Origin: Siderastrea siderea
Taxonomy: Eukaryota > Cnidaria > Anthozoa > Scleractinia > Rhizangiidae
NCBI GenBank assembly: GCA_964030785.1
Contig: OZ034968.1
Span: 30,426,186 to 30,490,185 of the forward strand
Direction: 5' to 3'
DNA: 64,000 nucleotides
The notes below the pieces were generated by a model that did not search any database, had not been told where the DNA came from, and saw nothing but the letters and a program-made list of their open reading frames with translations. Position numbers and translations under genes: made by a program. Below are positions 58,501-64,000 of this stretch, piece by piece (positions within the stretch are counted from its first letter, which is position 1; every line of letters starts with the position of its first letter).

Positions 58501-61500
58501 AAGGTCCCTCCAAGATTTTCACCAGGGAAGCCAGGGGAGCCGGACAATTTCTCAACGGAGTTACAAAGTTATTTGAACGTAAATCCTGTCAGTTTTGTTG
58601 TTTTCTTTAAGTGGCTTTTCTGTCCAGCACTTTACCGCTTAACCGTATCTATAACAAAATGCTCGATTGTGATTTGTTCTCCGCGCGCCTACTTGATACG
58701 TAATTGGAGTGTGATCACGTGGTTGTCCAATTACAGCTGTCCAATTTGAACTTTTTGTAATTGGATGGCTGTAATCGGACACCTACGCCTCGCGCGCGTC
58801 AATCAGGTGCACTGGGTTCTTTTTATAGCTGTTTCCCCACTGCTTCCGAAAATGATAATTAAACATATATCCCCGAGGGGCACCTAGATTTTCTGATCTC
58901 GCATTTTGTTATAGATACCTTTAATTGGTAACTGGACTTCGTGTCGTACAATGCAGGGGTAATCGTGCTCGTAATTTCAAAATGCGCTCGTGCTACGCGC
59001 TCGGCTGATTTAAAATTACTTGGCCAATTACTCCCTGAATTGTACTCCACTCAGTCCAATTCCCCCATTACTAATTTGTTCACACTAGAAGTAACTTACA
59101 ACCTTTTTCTGCCTCTAGAGATTGCTGGAATGGTTCCTCATTGCGTTTATTTATTAGGCTTAATTTGCTTTCTCAACAGATTTCTGAGTGACAACTTAAT
59201 TACAACCGTGAATTCATTTACCTTTCGAGGACTTACGTCTTTGCAACTGATGTAAGTTTGATCTTTGGCTGGCATAATGCATGACAAAATGTATATGGTA
59301 CTCTGTCAGACCATTAAAGGCCTCTCGGTTGTTTACTTACTTTGCCTCCCTCTATCGCTATACGGACACGTATTGTCGTCGGGTGCCCGACATCAACTCC
59401 AGTACTTTTCTTTGTTTCCTCTAGGACGGTCACCTTTCTAAGAAGAACTTGACACATCTCTCCAATGGACATGCCGATTCTGTACTTGTATACTTCCAGG
59501 AACTTCAGTCCTTTTCTTTCCTTTAACCCTTTCACTCCTAGTGGTGGCCAAAGTTAAAATTCAAGAAATCCCAAATTTCATTTTTTTTTTCAAATCCCGC
59601 TAAACAGATATTACTATGCAAAAGTACTGCCAAAGAGATTTCATTTGAATGGTCACACCATAGGATTTCGTCCACGGACTGAAAAGCTAGAACTACATTA
59701 CACATCTCCATAATTGACTCTGGGAGTGAAAGGTTAAAGACAGACACACAGTGTCTGTCCCTGCCTTACTCCTATCCTTCATTCTTTTTTTCCTTTTTTG
59801 TCCCATCCCTTATATTCTCTTCCTCTCCTATAGACCGCTCTTAAATGATTTTGAAGATGGACACCTTTAATTACAACACATACATTGCAATAATCTAATA
59901 GTTCTCGTTTGATTTTATACGAAGTTAACTTCACTTGCTTTTACGCATTTGGTACATTGCAGAAATTTGGCAGATAATCCTCTCAAACAGCTTAAACATC
60001 GTGCTTTCTCTATTGAAAACTCCTCACTTCACACAATGTAAGTGGCGGTCACAATCTCAATCTATTCGGTTTAAACGTGATTTTGTGAACCGTAAAAGAT
60101 ACTTTGATAACAGAAAAAGCATGAAATGAATGCAATATTGCACCAGTTAATGTGGAGGCAAGCGCAACAAACGAAGCCCGATAAAAAAATCCGATTGGTT
60201 TGCTTTTTGCAGAGTGATTGAGGAAACAATACGCAGGTTCGCGTTATTTGTTTGTACAAGCTATCTGATTGCACCAGCTAACCTTTTAGTCGGTATGTGA
60301 CACATAGAAAAGGACTTGATTAAAAATCATGAGTAAATGGAACGATGTTCGCAGTATTTAAGCAATTTGAGCAGTTGCTTTCTTAGCATGGAAAAAAGCT
60401 TTCAAGGTTACTATGGGAATCCACCCTATGACCTTCGCGTTTACCGGTGCATTGCTCCACCAACTAAGCTGTACAATACTATAGGGTCCTAATAAGCTGG
60501 GAGGTGGTCAATCGGTGGGTATACGACGTTTGTCTGACATAGTTATTTCTTATCCTTCCATAAAATGTCAAACTGCGTCGGTCAGGCAAGTTTGCTTATA
60601 TTTATGCACTTCCTTGACAGTTTGATAATACCCATCTATAAAATACGTAACTGAGTGGAGATGCACCGTATACTGGGATTGAAGACGGCCACACAAGTAG
60701 CTCAAAATGCATGCTTCGTCGACTGGCACTATGTCTCCTGTTTCTTGATCGTGTAACTTGTTATCTATTTCTTTATTCCAGTTACCTGATGAACACCGAC
60801 ATGGAGAAAATGAACCTGAGAGCATTCGATGGACAACAAGACGTCAACACATACATGTAGGGCCTTGAGTTATCAGTTTTGTTGTTCTTAATGCCAGGCG
60901 GTGTGCATGAGTTCCAGCCTTCTTTTAAGTCTCTTAACGGCCTCGCGAAACGAGTAGCGTGCAAACATGCGCGACTTTACCTTCTTACTTACTGAATAAT
61001 TTGTAATAAAGCCCTTGACAAAACCGTTAATGTAAGTATGTCTCGTCTCATATTATGTTTGCTGACTTTCAAGTTCACCTGATCATGTGACGGACGGAAT
61101 TGTAACAAACAAGAAAGGCCTGTTCATCGCTCTTACTGAGGCGGGATTTGCTCATGGGAACCATAGCTACAGAGTTCCCTGCCCCGCGGGAACACATGTT
61201 CCTCATCTTGAAGATTTCAAGTACAGCACAGCGTTGAAGTCCAAATGTATTCCCTGTCCCCCGGGTAAGTGAAACGTACCATTTCAATTTGTTGAAGCTT
61301 TAAGTGCTTAGCACGGCAAAAACTGATAGAGTAGGCGAAATCACATCAGTGCATTCTCGTCCCCAGAGCTACGCGGCTTTTTTTAAATTCTTACCGCTGA
61401 CCGAACAGATCGTAGGCTCTGGGAACGAAAATGACATCAGTGTCATCAGTGGTAGAGACTACATAAGTTAATAGTGTTTTTCGCGTGCTCTGATTGGCCA

Positions 61501-63713
61501 CTCAAACTCGAAATAGCATTTTTACCAACATCCGACCAAGGCTGTGAAAGTGCGCGAGGTTCTTTCCAATTACCTCCGGTCTCAGTAATTTATCTCGCCG
61601 TGATATTCATCTCAACTTCGGAAAGTAATTATCAAATAGCCCTTAATTACCTTGCCACAGCCACCCTGACAAGTCAAAGTTTGTTCCGTACTCCTTTTAC
61701 ACTCACTCCATTACCTCAAGGACAGCCACCCTTGTCAATAACTGGAACAGATTTCCCACTTTTCTGCAGTTTATCTTCTTGTGGTTCTTTTTCAGGTGGC
61801 TTTTATTCGGACAGCGTTGCGAATGTCGAAGACAGCTGTTTCCTGTGCAACAAGGGAACTTATGTCTCACCCGAGAAAGCACCAGGAACCGACGTACTGG
61901 AGTGCACTGTGTGTCCCACAGGTAAAATGAGTATAAATGATTTAAGCAAGCAGGGCTATCTTATGTTTGCTGTAACAGCAGTACTGAATCTCAGTCAACA
62001 GGGATGTGAAATTTCTGCTTCCCCAAGTCGTTCCCAGGGCTTTTTCCTTAATCTCCAAGGGAAAAGCCCTGAGAACGAGGTTGCCTGCTACGTGTTACGA
62101 AACATGAAAGGCTGTGCATCAGGCTTGGCCTTGACAAAGAGGCTCAGGACAATTGGAAAAATGGCCTATTACGCATTAATATGATTTTTCGGAATCTTTC
62201 CCCTTTTCTTAATTCCGCGTCTCAAATGCTACTTTCCTCATATATCTCTTTCCTCTCTATCCCTGTCTACACCCCACCCCCACATAATCACACAGATGTG
62301 GTGATGAAAACACAAGTGCTCTTACACGATGAATCAAACAGTCAACGGCACTCTGACACGTGTACAATGAATGAAATGAAACAGAACTGTGCCTGAAAAC
62401 TGTGGAAGAGATTCATTATTATTTATTAGAACGTTACAAACTAAGGAACTGCTTCTTTCCACGAGTGTTCTCTTTGATTCTTTGCAGGTACCAGGACCGA
62501 CCTTGATGCTGGATACAGAGCCTGCAAGTGCATCAAGGGGTTCCACCGTAAAATGCGCTTTGGCCCCTGTGAGAGTTGTCCCTCGCAGGGCCTTGACTGT
62601 CTTAACGAGTCCATTTCGTTGAAGAAGGGCTATTACTGGCAGTGGAGCACAGAAGAAAAGAGACTTGCTTATAAAGCTTTCGCCCAAAATTTGCAAATCG
62701 AAAACGACTCTTACTGGAGAAATACATCATCTTACAACGGGTCACTTCCTAAGCCTTACCAGTGTCCGCGGCCTAAATCATGCGAAGGGGGACTGGAATC
62801 TAGATGCGCCACTGGACACACAGGTCCCCTGTGTGAGGTGTGTGAAAGCAATTATTATAAGCGGGTTCTTTCGTGTAGAGCCTGTCCGTCCGAAACTTGG
62901 GTCGTCGTGCAGCTCTCTCTGTTGGGCGTAGGCGTTCTCGCCCTCATAATCATTTTGATATGGAGCGGTAGAAGGAAGAAAACAAAAGGAAAACGTCCGA
63001 TGATTGACATTCTCTTAGCAAGGCTGAAGATCGTCATTGGCTTCTATCAGGTGACATCTGGTATAGTGGAAGCATTCGTGTACGTCAAGTGGCCGTCGTC
63101 CTTATCAGTGATTGGTGATTACGCCGAAATAATCCAGCTCAACATCCTGCAGTTCGTTCCGCTTCACTGCCTCTTTCCGTCGTGGAAACAAGACGCGTTT
63201 AGCAAGATGTACCTTATGCTGGGAAGCAATACTAGCGTGGTTATATTTGCGTTTGTGTGTTACTGGATCAGAAAGCTTTTCCTCTTGAGGAAACTAAACG
63301 CGAACTCCTCAAAAACGAGAACCAAGTTGTCCACAACTAAGGAGTTTCTCTACCGCAATGTGTTTTTGTTCCTTTTTATAACTTACCCCAGCACGTGCTC
63401 CGCGATTTTAAGGACGTTGCCACTCGCGTGCCACAAGCTTTGCACGGAGAGTTCTTGTGCGCTTTACCTCAAGGCAGATTACAGCGTAAAGTGCGAGGGA
63501 GACAGGTATAATTTTTTCAAGCTCTTCGCTTTTGGGGCATCCTCGTACATCGTTGTGCTTCCAGCGCTCGTTTTTTTGGCTTTGTGGAGACATAGGAGAC
63601 AGCAAGTTTTGCGCGCGCAGTCTGGTGATAACAACACCGAGGGGGTCTGCTCAGATGATCCTGAAGATGAAGCCACTGAAGAACGTGCTGAAGATGACGA
63701 TGATACAAATAGT
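43192..63713 (+). CDS. Multi-domain receptor: SRCR-CUB-Ig-LRR-Cys-rich-multipass membrane
   Basis: Exons join in frame: 43192-43222 (provisional), 44021-44338 SRCR, 45176-45556 CUB, 45996-46250 Ig, 46585-46696 LRRNT, LRRs 55612-55683, 57024-57095, 57599-57673, 57772-57843, 59180-59251, 59963-60037 and 60782-60856, Cys-rich 61074-61264 and 61796-61921, and membrane exon 62488 to at least 63713. About 1,050 residues are visible. SRCR, CUB, Ig and LRR modules bind proteins or glycans, so a cell-surface recognition role is inferred. The last exon carries about six hydrophobic segments (for example VVVQLSLLGVGVLALIIILI and FFKLFAFGASSYIVVLPALV), so the protein is multipass, not single-pass. No kinase, TIR or death domain is in view. 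The start codon and signal peptide were not found. A donor (AATAGTG/GTAACG) at 63713 suggests more exons beyond the window; read-through would instead stop at 63786-63788. I know no named family with this exact order. Confidence 0.85.
43595..43632. repeat. Perfect short palindrome
   Basis: GCAGGAGCCATAATCGGG and its exact complement are separated by two bases (GA). The 18-bp arms form a strong hairpin in the intron before the SRCR exon. Confidence 0.9.
44021..44338 (+). CDS. SRCR domain exon of the receptor
   Basis: A 318-nt exon, phase 1 at both ends, encoding one whole scavenger receptor cysteine-rich domain. It starts VRLIGGGRYYGRVEIFYNGR and includes WGTVCDKRW, ACRQLG and LLNCSN, ending GVLCDQ. 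Six cysteines fit a group A domain. The symmetrical 1-1 phase is typical of shuffled extracellular domains. One N-glycosylation-type site occurs at GNGTIW and another at GNEST. Confidence 0.95.
44370..44524. repeat. GC-rich interspersed repeat fragment
   Basis: Contains CCTGCTCGCTTCGCTCGCCG, CGCGGCTCCGCCGTCAGGAT, and CCTGCTCGCAGGCT, with short self-complementary parts (GAGCAGGCTCAC left, GTGAGCCTGCTC right). These phrases look like an interspersed element rather than coding sequence; the SRCR frame merely reads into it past the donor. Confidence 0.5.
45176..45556 (+). CDS. CUB domain exon of the receptor
   Basis: A 381-nt phase 1-1 exon. The CUB pattern is clear: a first Cys (YYCNNG), SPKYPSNYP, CRWIIRIP, FNLEFHSSCVYDSLVIYDG and SFCGDDLP with ASKGQMAIKFTSDE and GFNATFKF. 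Four cysteines are present. The acidic YDSLVIYDG segment resembles calcium-binding CUB domains. The frame upstream of the acceptor (ACGACAG) is intron. Confidence 0.95.
45996..46250 (+). CDS. Immunoglobulin-like domain exon of the receptor
   Basis: A 255-nt phase 1-1 exon: VPASIQFITADQSVVM, then KLRCSSVGVPAPDVIWTRNG with the B-strand Cys and C-strand Trp, then LKYVTKDHEDVYRCAVNN with the F-strand D-x-Y-x-C motif, ending in SAEVKVKVVG. It fits an I-set Ig domain. Confidence 0.95.
46585..46696 (+). CDS. LRR N-terminal cap exon of the receptor
   Basis: A 112-nt exon, phase 1 in and phase 2 out. It reads DCPLFCACFSQTDELRIECR, then LSSVPSAIPDSVKE. The Cys spacing and the 'L-x-x-V-P-x-x-I-P' tail are typical of an LRRNT cap. 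The donor GTATGT opens an 8.9-kb intron filled with transposons. Confidence 0.92.
46753..46841. repeat. (TG)n microsatellite
   Basis: About forty TG units with one TATG interruption, 57 bases after the LRRNT donor. The minus-strand His/Thr repeat frame is an artefact. Confidence 0.95.
46925..50269. mobile_element. Element A, 3.3 kb, left arm of a head-to-head pair
   Basis: Termini are TGACTGGCGAAAAATGTCTG on the left and CAGACATTTTTCGCCAGTCA on the right. Flanks are GCCTGATAAT (46915-46924) and AGCCTGATAAT (50270-50280). Internal sequence is homologous, in inverted orientation, to element B along most of its length: the frame at 48404-48855 (minus) corresponds to 51752-52330 (plus) in B, and GATGGCCACCAAA near 46988 corresponds to TTTGGTGGCCATC near 53860. 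No intact transposase is seen. Its right part has (CAA)n at 49565-49593. The 10-bp flanking repeat would fit a Mutator-like element; this is inference. Confidence 0.75.
47028..47111. mobile_element. 84-bp perfect-hairpin MITE inside element A
   Basis: CCTCCCACGCAGTCGTTTTT and following bases pair exactly with the mirror arm over about 34 bp; the loop is about 9 bases. CCTTCTCGT flanks it on both sides (47019-47027 and 47112-47120), a clean 9-bp target duplication. Element B has uninterrupted sequence at the corresponding place, so the insertion came after A and B separated. Confidence 0.88.
50644..50734. repeat. 91-bp inverted repeat in element B
   Basis: TGCCACCCGGTCCAA on the left and TTGGACCGGGTGGCA on the right are exact complements around an AT-rich loop. 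I could not find its counterpart in element A. Confidence 0.8.
51964..52040. repeat. Imperfect 37-bp palindrome in element B
   Basis: CTTGTTGATTAACTTCAGAA and CTGATTTAATGTCAAC are followed by the mirror GTTGACATTAAATCAG and ending AATTAATCAACAAG. Element A has only one version of this sequence (near 48651), so the inverted copy arose in B. Confidence 0.8.
55332..55600. repeat. (ATTC)n and related tetranucleotide tract
   Basis: Runs of CCTT, ATTC, ACTC and ATTT tetranucleotides end 12 bases before the first LRR exon. They form a pyrimidine-rich tract that may act as part of its acceptor region. The Phe/His/Ser repeat frame is an artefact. Confidence 0.92.
55612..60856 (+). CDS. Seven LRR exons of the receptor
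   Basis: Exons of 72, 72, 75, 72, 72, 75 and 75 nt, each phase 2 at both ends, each encode one leucine-rich repeat. They are 55612-55683 (DLSDNRIENLTSSDLSSLRF), 57024-57095 (YLSNNKIKRLRNKTFQDNGG), 57599-57673 (FLARNQITELEEGCFSGLEE), 57772-57843 (FLSVNKLPYLKSGVFNNLNA), 59180-59251 (FLSDNLITTVNSFTFRGLTS), 59963-60037 (NLADNPLKQLKHRAFSIENS) and 60782-60856 (YLMNTDMEKMNLRAFDGQQD). The LxxNxI...F pattern is that of extracellular typical LRRs. The last repeat is degenerate: Asn is displaced and an expected aliphatic residue is lost. No LRRCT cysteine cap follows. Confidence 0.93.
55684..57023. other. LRR intron, probable repeat-derived sequence
   Basis: Between LRR exons 1 and 2. Bases about 56400-56780 have open frames on both strands, including a stretch reading RTWSNWDLDMLISVVESP-like sequence, that suggest an interspersed repeat with old coding origin; stops interrupt it. 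Bases 55920-56280 are A-rich. Confidence 0.4.
57285..57442. repeat. Foldback repeat, 158 bp
   Basis: AGCCTAGTTCCCAGGCATTC on the left pairs with GAACGCCTGGGTACTAGGCT on the right; inner TCACTCGACTCGACTTGG and CCAAGTCGAGTGAGCGA also pair. Flanks GCGAGTGAGAC and GCGACTAAGAC are similar and may be a diverged duplication. Confidence 0.75.
58085..58540. repeat. Degenerate GGATCC/AAGGATC minisatellite
   Basis: AGGATCCT, AAGGATCGTTGCAGGA, CTCAAGGATC and AGATCTTTGA-type words recur every 25-30 bases without exact periodicity. Because GGATCC is palindromic, the array is also self-complementary. The minus-strand Leu/Glu/Pro repeat frame over 58223-58555 is an artefact. Confidence 0.75.
58645..59085. 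repeat. Interspersed repeat G, copy 2
   Basis: Shares ATAACAAAATGCTCGATTGT, TAATTGG...TCCAATTA arms and TAATTGGTAACTGGACTTCG with copy 1 at 26480-26870. It lies between LRR exons 4 and 5. Compared with copy 1 it carries extra sequence in the middle (CGTGCTACGCGCTCGGCTGA region). Confidence 0.6.
59527..59733. mobile_element. TTAA-flanked MITE, family F copy 2
   Basis: TTAA at 59523-59526 and 59734-59737, with ends CCCTTTCACTCCTAG and ACTCTGGGAGTGAAAGG. The 207-bp element is a relative of 31195-31395. Confidence 0.82.
60400..60490 (-). repeat. tRNA-like SINE fragment
   Basis: On the minus strand, TAGCTTAGTTGGTGGAGCA resembles an A box and AGGGTGGATTCCCATAG a degraded B box at tRNA-like spacing. 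Stem pairing is incomplete, so it is read as a SINE head or pseudogene in the last LRR intron. Confidence 0.5.
61074..61921 (+). CDS. Cys-rich (ephrin-receptor-like/GCC2) exons of the receptor
   Basis: Two exons, 61074-61264 (phase 2 in, 1 out) and 61796-61921 (phase 1-1). They read VPCPAGTHVPHLEDF, CIPCPPG then GFYSDSVANVEDSCFLCNKG, APGTDVLECTVCPTG. Paired C-x-x-C and 'CPxGxY/F' motifs fit the ephrin-receptor-like/GCC2-GCC3 class. The module continues into the next exon (GTRTDLDAGYRACKCIKGFH, PCESCPSQGLDC). The acceptor of the first exon is TTTCAAG, weaker than its neighbours. The frame at 61474-62184 is mostly intron reading through the second exon. Confidence 0.85.
62488..63713 (+). CDS. 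Membrane-spanning exon of the receptor (3' partial)
   Basis: A single exon of at least 1,226 nt. After the last Cys-rich part (CATGHTGPLCEVCESNYYKR and CRACPS) come about six hydrophobic segments: VVVQLSLLGVGVLALIIILI, LKIVIGFYQVTSGIVEAFVY, EIIQLNILQFVPLHCLF, SNTSVVIFAFVCYWI, YRNVFLFLFITYPSTCSAIL and KLFAFGASSYIVVLPALVFL. Basic loops (RRKKTKGKR after the first) suggest an extracellular N-terminus. A loop between the fifth and sixth segments has several cysteines. After the sixth segment is an acidic tail (DDPEDEATEERAEDDDD). A donor at 63713/63714 probably leads to further exons; otherwise TGA at 63786-63788 ends the protein. The segment LLARLKIVIGFYQV recalls multipass modules of other large Cys-repeat proteins of invertebrates and protists; I cannot name the family. 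Confidence 0.85.
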
Positions 63714-64000
63714 GGTAACGGTTTTTTAATTATTACAGGCCTATATGCTCGATTTCCAGTTGTCATTCGGGAAATCAGCCTGCGCTGAAACCCATGAGGG
63801 CGCGAGAAGGCAAAATTGACCAGACCTGAGAGAGCAGCCGAAATCGAACGTAATGGGTCAAGCATAATCATGACTGAGTTTCTTTTCATGGTCTTTGAGC
63901 TAAGGGATAACTGTAGTTTGTTGTTATTAACCGTAAAGAAACATACTGTAAACGAAACTTTCGGAAAAAAACAGCTTTCGAACGAAAGTTTCAACGGCAC
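63714..64000. other. Probable intron or 3' UTR at window edge
   Basis: Open frame continues to 63788, but the protein sense fades (GLYARFPVVIREISLR). The remainder is AT-rich with GAAAGTTT-type repeats near the end. The long minus-strand frame here is the shadow of the membrane exon. Confidence 0.45.

Noticed and set aside
58223..58555. Leu/Glu/Pro repeat protein, minus strand
   Set aside because: Translation of the GGATCC minisatellite.
61474..62184. 236-residue continuous protein
   Set aside because: It is intron read through the true exon 61796-61921; GT/AG borders and domain limits support the shorter exon.
63479..64000. Minus-strand 173-residue frame
   Set aside because: Shadow of the receptor membrane exon on the opposite strand.

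Overview
The window is nuclear DNA from an animal, most likely an anthozoan cnidarian such as a stony coral. The genes are intron-rich with GT/AG splice sites. The proteins are metazoan: cysteine dioxygenase, coronin, a RAMAC-like mRNA-capping cofactor and a large extracellular receptor built from SRCR, CUB, Ig and LRR modules. The introns and spacers are AT-rich and packed with short inverted-repeat transposons. The coral assignment rests on domain architecture and remembered repeat types, not on a database search. There is no sign of bacterial, organellar or viral genes.

Layout. 1-2.2 kb: spacer with a TTAA-flanked MITE. 2.2-3.2 kb: an unrecognised 975-base open exon (+). 3.2-5.9 kb: foldback and tandem repeats. 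5.9-8.9 kb: RAMAC homologue, three coding exons (-). 9.25-10.6 kb: a possible small three-exon gene (+), divergent from RAMAC. 10.76-17.49 kb: cysteine dioxygenase CDO1, five coding exons (+), complete at 200 residues. 17.5-24.4 kb: spacer made largely of MITEs. 24.45-38.37 kb: coronin, ten coding exons (+), about 574 residues. 38.4-43.2 kb: spacer with no convincing gene. 43.2-63.7 kb: the main object, a multi-domain membrane receptor (+) with the order SRCR, CUB, Ig, LRRNT, seven single-exon LRRs, Cys-rich repeats and a multi-pass membrane region. Its 5' end is unresolved and its 3' end probably runs past the window.

The four recognised genes are not an operon and show no shared pathway. 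RAMAC supports cap methylation of mRNA, CDO1 oxidises cysteine to cysteine sulfinate, coronin regulates actin, and the receptor is expected at the cell surface. Exon phases were checked by hand; the RAMAC, CDO1 and coronin models all sum to whole codons, and the receptor exons join in frame throughout.

Mobile DNA gives the second layer of structure. There are TTAA-flanked (piggyBac-like) MITEs, families with 3-bp target duplications, and foldbacks with 9-10 bp direct repeats. A pair of related 3.3 and 3.6 kb elements lies head to head inside another element within the 8.9-kb LRR intron of the receptor. Several insertions are nested, so relative ages can be read directly.
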